IMG/VR virus record: IMGVR_UViG_3300032282_001730
Coordinates: 1-50,343 of that record
Strand: one strand, 5' to 3'
Length of the DNA stretch: 50,343 nucleotides
Source: a virus
Below are positions 13,082-20,995 of the stretch, in pieces. Every line of letters starts with the position of its first letter. The first letter of the stretch is position 1. Position numbers and translations under genes: made by a program. The notes under the pieces were generated by a model. The model saw only the letters and a program-made list of their open reading frames with translations. It did no database searches and was not told where the DNA came from.

Positions 13082-14074
13082 TTAATTGCAATCCCATGCT
13101 TTTCGTGACCAATAATTGGCACTTGTTTTATCGCGCAAATTACCTTGACCACTAGAACGCGCACAATAAGATTTTTTTCTAGCTGGAATATGTTTTTTGA
13201 TTGATAAATTTTTATCACCAAAATTAACTTTTACCACATTTCCTGTATCTGGGTCTCTTACATAAACTTTTGATTTTTTAACATCACCTTTCATTGGTTT
13301 ATTAAGAGGAACTTCTTTTCCATGATATAATGCTTCTTCAATATCTTCTTCATGTAAATCTTTATCAGCAGTATGATAAGTTTTTCCTTTTGTAATATAA
13401 GAATTTACCCTTGCCATAGCCCATTGTTGGGGTGTTGTTCCCGGTCTATGTCCAGTTCTCCATGCTGCCATTCCTCTATTATAAACTTTTTTAAGAGTTC
13501 CAATAGAAATTCCTGATTCTTTTGATTTTTTCGCAAGACCAGATTCAGTTTCTTCATCAATATAATTTTGTTCTATATTTAATTCTTCTTTACGGAGTTT
13601 TGCTAAAATTGCTCCAGCAACTCGTTCACCTGCTTCTTTTGAACCATATCTTTTTGCAGCAGATTTAGAAATTTTTTCAAAATTTTTACCGGGTTTGCCT
13701 ATATCTTTACCTGCGCGGGCTTCTTTAGCAGAATAAGAAGTTTCTTCATCCATAGATTTACATTTACAAGTTTTTTGATTGCATTTCATGCATTTGGAAT
13801 TATTATCAGTTCCTTCATCAAATTTTTCTCTATATGCTTTAGTATATTTGGATTCTTTAGTTTTTACATTTTTATCACCGGGAGCAGGTGTATAAGCATC
13901 GGGATTTTTAGAATCCATTTTTTTAGTTTTATTCCAATGTACTGCTCTAGCTTTTGCGGTAGATGTTGATAATCCACTAACATAACGAGAAGGTAATCCT
14001 GTTTCAGCATCTTTTGGAACTTCTTTTTTATACTTTGATGCCTCAGAAATAATAAAATTTTTAAATTTTAACAT
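13082..14074 (-). CDS. DUF5824-like phage protein with capsid-targeting-like N-terminus
   Basis: 330 aa. The N-terminus MLKFKNFIISEASKYKK resembles a capsid-targeting peptide. Recognisable blocks follow: a basic linker, CMKCNQKTCKCK (possible zinc site, residues about 93-104), KNFEKISKSAAKRYGSKEAG (a motif common in T4-like phage proteins), and SGISIGTLKKVYNRGMAAWR with HRPGTTPQQWAMARVNSYI (DUF5824-like). It ends in VYVRDPDTGNVVKVNFGDK and ARKKSYCARSSGQGN ... DKTSANYWSRKAWDC. Several of these blocks occur in different combinations in other phages, so this is a mosaic protein. Its ribosome binding site lies in a hairpin (14084-14124). Likely late and virion-associated; activity unknown. Confidence 0.7.
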   Translation of the reverse strand: MLKFKNFIISEASKYKKEVPKDAETGLPSRYVSGLSTSTAKARAVHWNKTKKMDSKNPDAYTPAPGDKNVKTKESKYTKAYREKFDEGTDNNSKCMKCNQKTCKCKSMDEETSYSAKEARAGKDIGKPGKNFEKISKSAAKRYGSKEAGERVAGAILAKLRKEELNIEQNYIDEETESGLAKKSKESGISIGTLKKVYNRGMAAWRTGHRPGTTPQQWAMARVNSYITKGKTYHTADKDLHEEDIEEALYHGKEVPLNKPMKGDVKKSKVYVRDPDTGNVVKVNFGDKNLSIKKHIPARKKSYCARSSGQGNLRDKTSANYWSRKAWDCN

Positions 14075-14083
14075 TTAGTATAT

Positions 14084-14124
14084 CCTATAAAATAGCTATT
14101 TTTATTATTTAGCTATTTTATAGG
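14084..14124 (-). promoter_or_regulatory. RBS-sequestering hairpin with embedded late-promoter-like element
   Basis: Perfect 15-bp arms CCTATAAAATAGCTA (14084-14098) and TAGCTATTTTATAGG (14110-14124), loop 11 nt. On the minus-strand RNA the 3' arm ends in ATAGG, which with the next A forms the AGGA ribosome binding site 8 nt before the ATG at 14074, so read-through RNA would hide it. CTAAATA (14106-14112) spans the loop and 5' arm; RNA starting a few bases downstream would begin in the loop, lack the 5' arm and be translatable. T4 genes e and soc are controlled in this way. Confidence 0.65.
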
Positions 14125-14284
14125 TGTTGGAAAAGAAAGGTGGGGTATTACCGGAAAATCCTGTTCCGGTATTTAATTTGTTTACAAGTTTTTTTGTTTT
14201 TTTCTTATTTGTATCAATATGAATAATAATATCGGTCATAATTTCTTTAATTTTATAATCATCAACAATTTCATAATTAAACAT
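14105..14284 (-). CDS. Small hypothetical protein coupled to helicase 41
   Basis: 59 aa from ATG 14284, overlapping the end of gene 41 by 8 bp, which points to translational coupling. The N-terminal half is acidic and helical (NYEIVDDYKIKEIMTDIIIH), the middle very basic (TNKKKTKKLVNKL), the C-terminus Gly/Pro/Phe-rich (GTGFSGNTPPFF). It is the last gene of the replication operon; its stop lies in the loop of the hairpin at 14084-14124. In T4, small genes also flank 41. Function unknown. Confidence 0.6.
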   Translation of the reverse strand: MFNYEIVDDYKIKEIMTDIIIHIDTNKKKTKKLVNKLNTGTGFSGNTPPFFSNTYKIAK

Positions 14285-15692
14285 TTTGCATAAATTCTCC
14301 CATAGTATCTGTATTATCGTTTTTACGTTTTCTTTTCTTTTTAAATTTATCCTCCATATTTCCAAATGAAGTTTTATCCATTATTGGGGCGTCATCTGTG
14401 ATATTTTCTTGGGCATTTTGTTCGACATCATATAATCTCATTTTGTTTTTATCAACACCAATAACAAATCTTAATAAACGATCTTTATCATCATATCTAC
14501 TTTTAAGTTGTTTTAACATCATTTGACCTAATGCTGTTAATTCATCGCTAACAATCAATGCAATCATAAGATCAATAGTCATGGGTAATCCCCACGAATC
14601 ACTAGTATCATCCATGTCTGTATCGCTATTCTTAAAGCCCCCACGATTAGTCTGTGTGGCTGAGAAGATTGCGGTGTTAGTTTGCTGGCTAAGTGCCCGT
14701 AATTCCTCTGCAACAGTTTTATAATACAAATATGGATTAGAAATTGCATTTGCTTTTAATTTTGATGATGAACAAATGTTAAGATAATCAATTACTATAA
14801 TATCAGGAATAAAATTTTCATTTAATTTCAATTCATCAATAAGATATTTAAAATGTGTTGAATTAGCCCCAGATGTTGGAAATTCTCTTACAATAATATC
14901 GCCAGTTGTTTTAGAACGAACTTTTTTCATTCTATTATTTAATTTATTTTTATCCATCATTTCTAATTCATGATAATCAATATCAAGAATATTAGAATCA
15001 ATTCGGCGGGAAATTTTTTCCTCTGCCATTTCCATAGTGATATATAAAACTTTATATCCCATCAAAAACCAACTTGCTGCCAAATGACAAAGAACTAATG
15101 TTTTACCAACACCAGTTGGTCCCATAACAAGATTTAATGTTTTTCTTTCGATACCACCACGAGTTGCATTATTAAGAATTTCTATATCGAATGGAATTTT
15201 TTCTACAGATTTGCCATAATTTTCAAATCTACTTTCACTATCTTTTACATAGTTATGTCCTAAATTTTTTTGAAATCTTGTGGCAAGAGCCTCTTCCATT
15301 AAACTTGGAATTGAATTTATATTTCTTTCATCACTACCATCATAAATTTTAATTGAATCCATGATAGCATTATATACAGAACGATTACGACAATATTGTT
15401 CAGTTTTATCTACTGCCCAAGTTAAATCAAAATCCGCTCTTGTGTTTAATTTATTAACTAATTCTACACAATTATTAAAATCATTTTCTTTTAAATAATC
15501 AATATCATTAAATGTTACTTCAATAACATCCTTATTTGGTAAATTTCCATATTCATTATAATGATCTTCAATAATTCCAAATACAGTTTTACAACTATTA
15601 TCGGAGAAATATTCTCTTTTAAGATGTGGTAAAACTGTGCGGAAATATTCTTCATTACTCATTAAATAGTCAATGATTAATGATTCTTTCAT
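14277..15692 (-). CDS. 41: Replicative DNA helicase gp41 (DnaB family)
   Basis: 471 aa, close to T4 gp41 (475). Walker A GPTGVGKT lies near residue 190 and Walker B IVIDYLNICSSSKL about 100 residues later, followed by ATQTNRGGF (DnaB motif region) and TADELTAL-type SDELTALGQMM. The N-terminal domain (MKESLIIDYLMSNEEYFRTV) is the T4-type small domain. The protein forms a hexamer that unwinds the fork 5' to 3' with primase gp61 (44129-45175). It lies at the end of the 45-44-62-regA-43-uvsX operon, as in T4. No intein is present, although gp41 is a common intein host. Confidence 0.95.
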   Translation of the reverse strand: MKESLIIDYLMSNEEYFRTVLPHLKREYFSDNSCKTVFGIIEDHYNEYGNLPNKDVIEVTFNDIDYLKENDFNNCVELVNKLNTRADFDLTWAVDKTEQYCRNRSVYNAIMDSIKIYDGSDERNINSIPSLMEEALATRFQKNLGHNYVKDSESRFENYGKSVEKIPFDIEILNNATRGGIERKTLNLVMGPTGVGKTLVLCHLAASWFLMGYKVLYITMEMAEEKISRRIDSNILDIDYHELEMMDKNKLNNRMKKVRSKTTGDIIVREFPTSGANSTHFKYLIDELKLNENFIPDIIVIDYLNICSSSKLKANAISNPYLYYKTVAEELRALSQQTNTAIFSATQTNRGGFKNSDTDMDDTSDSWGLPMTIDLMIALIVSDELTALGQMMLKQLKSRYDDKDRLLRFVIGVDKNKMRLYDVEQNAQENITDDAPIMDKTSFGNMEDKFKKKRKRKNDNTDTMGEFMQNV

Positions 15693-15699
15693 ATATTAA

Positions 15700-16239
15700 T
15701 TACTCGCTTTCAGTTTGTTCTTGTTCTTCATCTAAAATATGACCACTAGAAATTGAATATGTTTCTTTAACATATTCTTTAAATTTTGGTGTAATTGTTC
15801 GTGCCCAAAATTCATCATCATTTTCTAAATCACCCCGGCGACGTTTTACACCAATAATTTCTCCTGTTTCTTGGTCAATCTCATTATACCATCCTTGATT
15901 GGCTTTTGCAATGAAGCCTCCTTCAAGTGCGATATCAAATAATCCAGACCATTTATCAATTCCTTTTTCAAATTTTACAATGATGGGAATTTTAGATTTT
16001 TCTTTAACAAAACGAGATTTTTCAATATTAATAATAAATTTATATCCTGATAATTCATCATCATCTTTTTCTTGTTGGCGACCAATAATCCACATTGTAT
16101 CGGCGGAATAATACCCACCAGTATTATGTGTTATGACGTTATTTTTTAAAACATAATGCTGTTCATCATAATTGTCACTATTTACTGTTATATCATAAAC
16201 AGGTAATTTACCAACTTTTTTAATATTTTTAATTTTCAT
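15700..16239 (-). CDS. uvsX: UvsX recombinase, C-terminal part, with split-intein C-half
   Basis: 179 aa. Residues 1-39 are a C-intein: it begins MKIKNIKKVGKLPVYDITV and ends VLKNNVITHN, the block F/G signature finishing in His-Asn. From Thr40 on the sequence is the C-terminal part of T4-type UvsX: TGGYYSADTMWIIGRQQ, YKFIINIEKSRFVKEKSKIP, DKWSGLFDIALEGGF and ANQGWYNEIDQETGE. The extein junction (GG joined to TGG) falls in a strictly conserved GGTG segment of UvsX. Protein trans-splicing with the product of 16351-17259 would give a 351-aa recombinase (T4: 391). Thr as +1 residue is compatible with class 1 splicing. Confidence 0.93.
   Translation of the reverse strand: MKIKNIKKVGKLPVYDITVNSDNYDEQHYVLKNNVITHNTGGYYSADTMWIIGRQQEKDDDELSGYKFIINIEKSRFVKEKSKIPIIVKFEKGIDKWSGLFDIALEGGFIAKANQGWYNEIDQETGEIIGVKRRRGDLENDDEFWARTITPKFKEYVKETYSISSGHILDEEQEQTESE
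16123..16239 (-). other. Split intein, C-terminal half (39 codons)
   Basis: It encodes residues 1-39 of the second UvsX ORF, ending ITHN before Thr+1. Length and architecture are like the known naturally split gp41-1 and NrdJ-1 C-inteins (35-40 aa). Confidence 0.92.
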
Positions 16240-16336
16240 TTGTTTTCCTTTTATAATTTTCGTTGTGCCATCTTTTAATATTTCCCGCTACACTAATAAT
16301 TCCACAATATATGCATGTATCTCTCCATGGATTATA
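16229..16336 (-). pseudogene. Homing-endonuclease zinc-finger remnant between the uvsX halves
   Basis: The 111-bp gap between the UvsX halves has a short open frame on the minus strand, bounded by stops, whose translation includes CIYCGIISVAGNIKRWHNEN. This matches the C-x2-C-G ... N-M-K-R-W-H-x-D-N-C finger found in free-standing phage homing endonucleases; the last Cys is Tyr here. There is no start codon and no nuclease domain, so it is a decayed fragment. Fractured genes with split inteins are known to carry endonuclease genes in this position. Confidence 0.65.
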
Positions 16337-16350
16337 TTATGCTGCTGATA

Positions 16351-17259
16351 TTAAATTGTTTGGCAATCCATTCCAGTAACAATATCTTTGGCCTCTATCC
16401 ATTTACCATTAATTAAAAATTTATGGGTTTCTGAACATATTATAGTATGCCCATCTTCAAATTCTATCTCATAACATTCTGGATAACCATTATCTAATGT
16501 TTCTGGTGTCCAAACATGTGAAATAGAATTATTTCCATAATTTGTTATTATAACATCCCCCTCGATTAAATCTTGAATTTTAACTAAGCCATTAACTGTT
16601 TGAATTTCAGTATCTTTAACTACACAACCCCCCGAAATTATATCTTTAGAATATAATTCCATTGTTTTATAAGTATGATTAATTCCAATAAAAGGAATAT
16701 TTTTTAATTTAAGATGTGGTGTAATAATACGATAAAAACTTTTTAATTCTTTTGCTCTAGTCATATCCGCCGCCCCACTTCCTTTGGCAGCATCTTCAGA
16801 TTCTTTTTTAGAAGAAAGATTTCCGATAGAATCCACTACAATCATTATATGTTCACCACGTTCAATTGCATTTAATTGACTGACTAACTCAAATTTTAAT
16901 TGTTCAATATCTGTAATTGGAATATGAATGATTTTATCTCGATCAATTTGAAATGTATTAAAATATGCTTCTGGCATACCAAATTCACTATCAAAGAAAA
17001 GAACAATTCCATCTTGATATTTACGAAGAAATGCTGCAACCATTAATAAGGCAAATCCAGATTTGAAATGTCTAGATGGCCCAGCAATAACTGTAACACC
17101 AGATGTCAGACCTCCATCTAATTCCGCTGATAAGGCTAGATTAACCCCAGGAATACCGATATCAATCATTGTATTATCTTTTAAAATTTGGCTATCGGAT
17201 AATACGCTTGTATATTTTAATTTGGTATTTTTAATTAATTTATCACGTAAAGCTGACAT
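16351..17259 (-). CDS. uvsX: UvsX recombinase, N-terminal part, with split-intein N-half
   Basis: 302 aa. Residues 1-211 are the RecA-like core of T4 UvsX: Walker A GPSRHFKS (60-67), LFFDSEFGMP, HIMIVVDSIGNLSSKKESED (Walker B and following) and GINHTYKTMELYSKDIISGG. At residue 212 the frame changes to an N-intein: CVVKDTEIQTVNGLVKIQDL (block A, nucleophile Cys1), then DGHTIICSETHKFLINGKWI (block B, with T-x-x-H-type ETH), ending GMDCQTI. Transcription is co-directional with the other half, 111 bp downstream. Trans-splicing is required to make a functional UvsX, the strand-exchange protein for recombination-dependent replication. Confidence 0.94.
   Translation of the reverse strand: MSALRDKLIKNTKLKYTSVLSDSQILKDNTMIDIGIPGVNLALSAELDGGLTSGVTVIAGPSRHFKSGFALLMVAAFLRKYQDGIVLFFDSEFGMPEAYFNTFQIDRDKIIHIPITDIEQLKFELVSQLNAIERGEHIMIVVDSIGNLSSKKESEDAAKGSGAADMTRAKELKSFYRIITPHLKLKNIPFIGINHTYKTMELYSKDIISGGCVVKDTEIQTVNGLVKIQDLIEGDVIITNYGNNSISHVWTPETLDNGYPECYEIEFEDGHTIICSETHKFLINGKWIEAKDIVTGMDCQTI
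16354..16626 (-). other. Split intein, N-terminal half (91 codons)
   Basis: It encodes residues 212-302 of the first UvsX ORF, starting at Cys1. It contains intein blocks A and B and then stops, with no blocks F/G; those are in the separate ORF at 16123-16239. Confidence 0.93.
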
Positions 17260-17260
17260 A

Positions 17261-18610
17261 TTATTTTCCTTTTTTAAACATATTTAAATTAAATTTTGGT
17301 TTAGATGATTTCCATTCCCATCCAATAGCATCTAGAATTGATTGAATTGGTGCTACAAAAACCTTTTCGAATTGTGTATCATAATCAATGTATTGATGTA
17401 AATTAAATTCATTTGGTAATACTTCAATAAAACCAATTACATTTTCTTTTATGATATTTGGTGTTTTTAAATATATGAATTTTAAACTATCCCCAGACTT
17501 AATTTTTTCATATTTGGTATCTAATTCATGTTTTTCTAATAACATATTATATAATATAGCCGATCTTACATGAATTGGTGTTCCTTTTGTATATAAAGTA
17601 CTTGTTCCTGTATACTTATGAATATTTTTAACCCCGCGCGGAAAAGCAATATCTTCTGGTGCATACGTTTTAAATTTTTCATAACATTCTGTGATATATT
17701 TTTGTGTAGTTACTTCATCAGTATTCATAATAATTTTAATACTATCTTTAATCATATCACGAATAATTTTGGGAGTTGATGATTTTACACATTCAATACC
17801 AACAATTTTTAATTTAGGTTCTGAATATCTAACACCTTCACTATCAAGAACATTCAAAATATAATGTTTTTTTCCTGTCCAAATACCACCATCAGAAATA
17901 ACTTCTCTTTTCATTGAAATTTTTTGTTGTTTAGAATTAAGTTTATTGCGTAATTCATTAAAAGAATCATTTAATAAATTAGAAATTTTTTCATTCGCAA
18001 TAATATCTAATATATCGACAATTTTATTTGTATCTAAATTATTATAAAGTTTATCAACTAAACTACTAAAATCAATATAGACAGAATCAGTATCAATTGC
18101 TATAACATAATCTTTATCTGTTTTTAATAAATTATTTAAATAATTATTAATAGTTTTTTCCGCCCATTTAATAGTAAGTCTACCGTTTCTTGTAGTAGAT
18201 TCCGCCATTCTTTCATCATAATAACGGAAATACATATTAGATGTTGCGCCATATAATGAATTTAACAAAATTTTAATAGCAAGTTGTTTATTATAAAGCT
18301 GAATACTTTGTTTTTCTAATTCTTTTTTATCTTTTTTAGATAATGATTTATCTTCTAATTTTTGATTTATAATTTTTTCTTCTTTACGGGTCTCGGCTCT
18401 TAAATCAAAAACATATTGAATAATTGTGGGAAAAATGCCTTCTTTATCATTATCAAAAATTTCCGCCCGTGCAGTAACACTATAATTTACTGGAATATCA
18501 AAATTAAAAGTATCATTTAATAAATTTTCAGGATTACATTTACGAACATTATCAATAAAATTTAATTCAGATAAAATTTCATCATCTGTCATATCTTTCA
18601 CTAATTTCAT
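17261..18610 (-). CDS. 43: DNA polymerase gp43, C-terminal part (fingers, palm, thumb)
   Basis: 449 aa. It contains family B motif B KQLAIKILLNSLYG (residues about 130-143), then MYFRYYDERMAESTTRNGR, and motif C VIAIDTDSVYI with both catalytic aspartates. The N-terminal segment up to KEGIFPTIIQYVFDLRAETR is the region that follows motif A in T4 gp43. It starts with ATG 18610, overlapping the stop of the N-terminal ORF (ATGA), in the -1 frame relative to it. The two ORFs together encode 884 aa, against 898 in T4. Split gp43 genes are known in T4-like Aeromonas phages such as Aeh1, where the two chains assemble; the same is expected here. Confidence 0.93.
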   Translation of the reverse strand: MKLVKDMTDDEILSELNFIDNVRKCNPENLLNDTFNFDIPVNYSVTARAEIFDNDKEGIFPTIIQYVFDLRAETRKEEKIINQKLEDKSLSKKDKKELEKQSIQLYNKQLAIKILLNSLYGATSNMYFRYYDERMAESTTRNGRLTIKWAEKTINNYLNNLLKTDKDYVIAIDTDSVYIDFSSLVDKLYNNLDTNKIVDILDIIANEKISNLLNDSFNELRNKLNSKQQKISMKREVISDGGIWTGKKHYILNVLDSEGVRYSEPKLKIVGIECVKSSTPKIIRDMIKDSIKIIMNTDEVTTQKYITECYEKFKTYAPEDIAFPRGVKNIHKYTGTSTLYTKGTPIHVRSAILYNMLLEKHELDTKYEKIKSGDSLKFIYLKTPNIIKENVIGFIEVLPNEFNLHQYIDYDTQFEKVFVAPIQSILDAIGWEWKSSKPKFNLNMFKKGK

Positions 18611-19914
18611 AAAATTCCTCTTTTTTCTGCCTCTTGTTTTAATTCCATATATCTACTAAATTTATCAATAATAGTTTCGGGTGACATATTAGATTGAATC
18701 ATTAACATAGGATATAGGCTAGTAGCATCAAAACTCATAATCCAATTATATTTTCCTACAATTGGTTCCTTTACAAATGCACCTTCAATTTTTTGTAATT
18801 TTTCTTTTTTTACTTTAGGAGGAATAACTATATTTCTATTACATAATTCATTATAGATATAATTATCCCAACTTGCTACAGGACTAAAAGCATCTTGTAA
18901 ATTAGATTTAGTCATATATGCAATAGTTGCAATGAGATAAAATAAATTTAATTGTTCCTCCATTTTTACAATTAGAACAACATCCTTGATATTATAATCA
19001 CAAAATCGCTGGAAATTTTTCTCATATAATTCAGTTAATCCTTTATATTCAGAATAATCTAATTTTTCTTCACCGAGAACAACAAATCCAATATTACCTA
19101 ATTTGTAATTTTCTTGTTTTGGATATTTGTATGCGAATTTTTTAAATGCTTTCATATAATCAATAACTTGAATACCTGAAATATTATATGCTTGAATTTC
19201 ATCACCATTTAAATTATAATCAGTTGTTTCTTCTACTTTATTCCATGGAGAAAATTTATTTGATATATCATCTGATAAAATTTTCTTTAATCTATTAATA
19301 ATATAAACTAAATCAAATCCATCTAAATTCCATCCAGTTAAAATATCTGGGTAATTACCCATCCAATAATCCATAAATTTTAAAAGAAGATCAACTTCAT
19401 CACGACATTTAATATATTTAATTTTAACATCTTTTAAAATACTATTTTCAACAAAATAATCTTTCATACCCCAACAAATATAAGTTTTGTCTTGGCTACT
19501 ATGATATGTAATTGTAATAATTTCTTGTTCAGCTTTTTCGGGATGAGGAAAACCATCCTCGCCAATAGCAACTTCAATATCAATTGCACCAATATCAATT
19601 ACGGTCATATCAAAATTAATATGACCTGGCCAAATATCACTTATAAATTGAATTGGATAATTAGTATTACCATAAATTTTAAAATTAGTTACATCTTTAT
19701 ATTTTTTAGTAAATTCTCGTGATTCTTTCATACTTTCAAAAGACATTGGAGTAACAAATTTACCATCCAATGTCTTAAATTCAGATTTTTCTTTACATTC
19801 TACATAAAGAGTTGGTGTGTATTCAACTTTCTTCTTAATTCTTTTTCCATCTTTATATCCCCGAAATAAAATTTTATTATATTCCATATCAACAGATGTA
19901 TAAAAAAAAGTCAC
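18607..19914 (-). CDS. 43: DNA polymerase gp43, N-terminal part (exonuclease and palm motif A)
   Basis: 435 aa. The 3'-5' exonuclease motifs are present: IGAIDIEVAIGEDG (Exo I, DxE), LTGWNLDGFDLVY (Exo II), FCDYNIKDVVLI (Exo III, Y-x3-D). Palm motif A is SFDATSLYPMLMIQSNMSPE near the C-terminus. The ORF ends shortly after (MELKQEAEKRGIL, then TGA). No polymerase motif B or C is here; they are in the overlapping ORF 17261-18610. No intein sequence is found at the break, unlike uvsX, so the chains probably associate non-covalently, or a -1 frameshift at the ATGA makes some full-length enzyme. Confidence 0.93.
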   Translation of the reverse strand: MTFFYTSVDMEYNKILFRGYKDGKRIKKKVEYTPTLYVECKEKSEFKTLDGKFVTPMSFESMKESREFTKKYKDVTNFKIYGNTNYPIQFISDIWPGHINFDMTVIDIGAIDIEVAIGEDGFPHPEKAEQEIITITYHSSQDKTYICWGMKDYFVENSILKDVKIKYIKCRDEVDLLLKFMDYWMGNYPDILTGWNLDGFDLVYIINRLKKILSDDISNKFSPWNKVEETTDYNLNGDEIQAYNISGIQVIDYMKAFKKFAYKYPKQENYKLGNIGFVVLGEEKLDYSEYKGLTELYEKNFQRFCDYNIKDVVLIVKMEEQLNLFYLIATIAYMTKSNLQDAFSPVASWDNYIYNELCNRNIVIPPKVKKEKLQKIEGAFVKEPIVGKYNWIMSFDATSLYPMLMIQSNMSPETIIDKFSRYMELKQEAEKRGIL

Positions 19915-19952
19915 TATTTACCCTTTATTATTAATTATTCCTTTGATTATTA

Positions 19953-20582
19953 TCATAAATGTCGATAATAGGAATCGGTTTTTTTATTAAATTCGGTCAT
20001 TAAAGTATTGAACAATTCAATACGATGTTGAAGACCATTTGTACCACCATTGATAGCTTTAGTCAAGCCAACAATATCTTCCGCATCGCAATACTGTGAA
20101 CAATTACGAGAATCCCAATACCAAATAGCTGATAATAAGGCATTATTAGTTTGTAGCAAAAGATCGGGATTATTAACAATATCAATATTAATTGCTTTAG
20201 AGCATTTACTATAATTATCTTTACCTGTCAGTTGAATAAATCCACGCCCCCTAAAGTTATAACCATCACCGGATAATTCAGAACCATTACCCATTCTATT
20301 AGAATAGATTTTATTAGCAATTTTTATAGGATTATAAGCATAATCTTTAGCAGATTCAATATTTGGAAAATATTTTGGAAATACTTCATATAATCTTTTT
20401 GCTGAATAATTCAAATTTTCTTCCATTACAGAAAATCCGGCAGATTCGTGTCCTAATTGGGAAAAAAATCCTGACAATCTTTTATAATTATTGGAAAATA
20501 TTTTCTCAATATTTAAAATATCTTGATCAGTTAACTTAGCCGTAGGGAAAGTTTTCCTAATTATTGAAATAATATCTACCAT
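19953..20582 (-). CDS. GH19 chitinase-like endolysin
   Basis: 209 aa from ATG 20582, which directly follows the mazG-like stop; the longer ORF would overlap that gene. The catalytic region reads FSQLGHESAGF (general-acid Glu) with NLNYSAKRLYEVFPKYF, then YNFRGRGFIQLTGKDNY and ALLSAIWYWDSRNC, all typical of family 19 phage lysozymes that cleave peptidoglycan glycan strands. There is no signal peptide, so export depends on a holin (candidate at 45557-46063). Finding the endolysin inside the replication operon between mazG and 43 is unusual for T4-like phages. Confidence 0.9.
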   Translation of the reverse strand: MVDIISIIRKTFPTAKLTDQDILNIEKIFSNNYKRLSGFFSQLGHESAGFSVMEENLNYSAKRLYEVFPKYFPNIESAKDYAYNPIKIANKIYSNRMGNGSELSGDGYNFRGRGFIQLTGKDNYSKCSKAINIDIVNNPDLLLQTNNALLSAIWYWDSRNCSQYCDAEDIVGLTKAINGGTNGLQHRIELFNTLMTEFNKKTDSYYRHL

Positions 20583-20583
20583 A

Positions 20584-20988
20584 TTAATAATCTTCGAGTT
20601 TATTTGATTTTTGTTTCCGAATAATGTATTCCAAATCCGGTTTAACATAATTTGGCCCTTTCATAACTTTACCATTATTATTATAAATCGGTTTGCCATC
20701 ATCACCTAATTTACTCATATTAGAATAATGTACTTCATCAAAACATTCATTTATATCAATTCCCCAAGTTAATGCCGCTCCATAAACAACATATAAAATA
20801 TCTGTTAGAGCATCGGCTACTTCTACGATATCATTATTTTTGATTGCTTCTTTTAATTCAGTAAATTCTTCTTCAATTAAATCAACACGCAATTCAATTT
20901 CTTTTTCACTTGGCATTTCTGGATATAATCTGATTTTTTGACCAAATGCAGTCATAAAATCACAAACCATATTAAAATTAGTTTTCAT
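20584..20988 (-). CDS. MazG-like nucleotide pyrophosphohydrolase
   Basis: 134 aa. An all-alpha NTP-pyrophosphatase: EEEFTELKEAIKNNDIVE followed by VADALTDILYVVYGAALTWG gives the E-x-x-E ... E-x-x-D metal-binding pattern. Phage enzymes of this group hydrolyse dNTPs or related nucleotides and are common in T4-like phages of marine and alphaproteobacterial hosts. The C-terminal NMSKLGDDGKPIYN with GKVMKGPNYVKPDL is a substrate-loop block seen in phage members. The gene lies between regA and the endolysin in the replication operon. Confidence 0.88.
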   Translation of the reverse strand: MKTNFNMVCDFMTAFGQKIRLYPEMPSEKEIELRVDLIEEEFTELKEAIKNNDIVEVADALTDILYVVYGAALTWGIDINECFDEVHYSNMSKLGDDGKPIYNNNGKVMKGPNYVKPDLEYIIRKQKSNKLEDY

Positions 20989-20995
20989 ATTGTAT

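Noticed and set aside
14277-15692. Intein in helicase gp41
   Set aside because: gp41 is a known intein host, but this copy reads continuously through its ATPase motifs.
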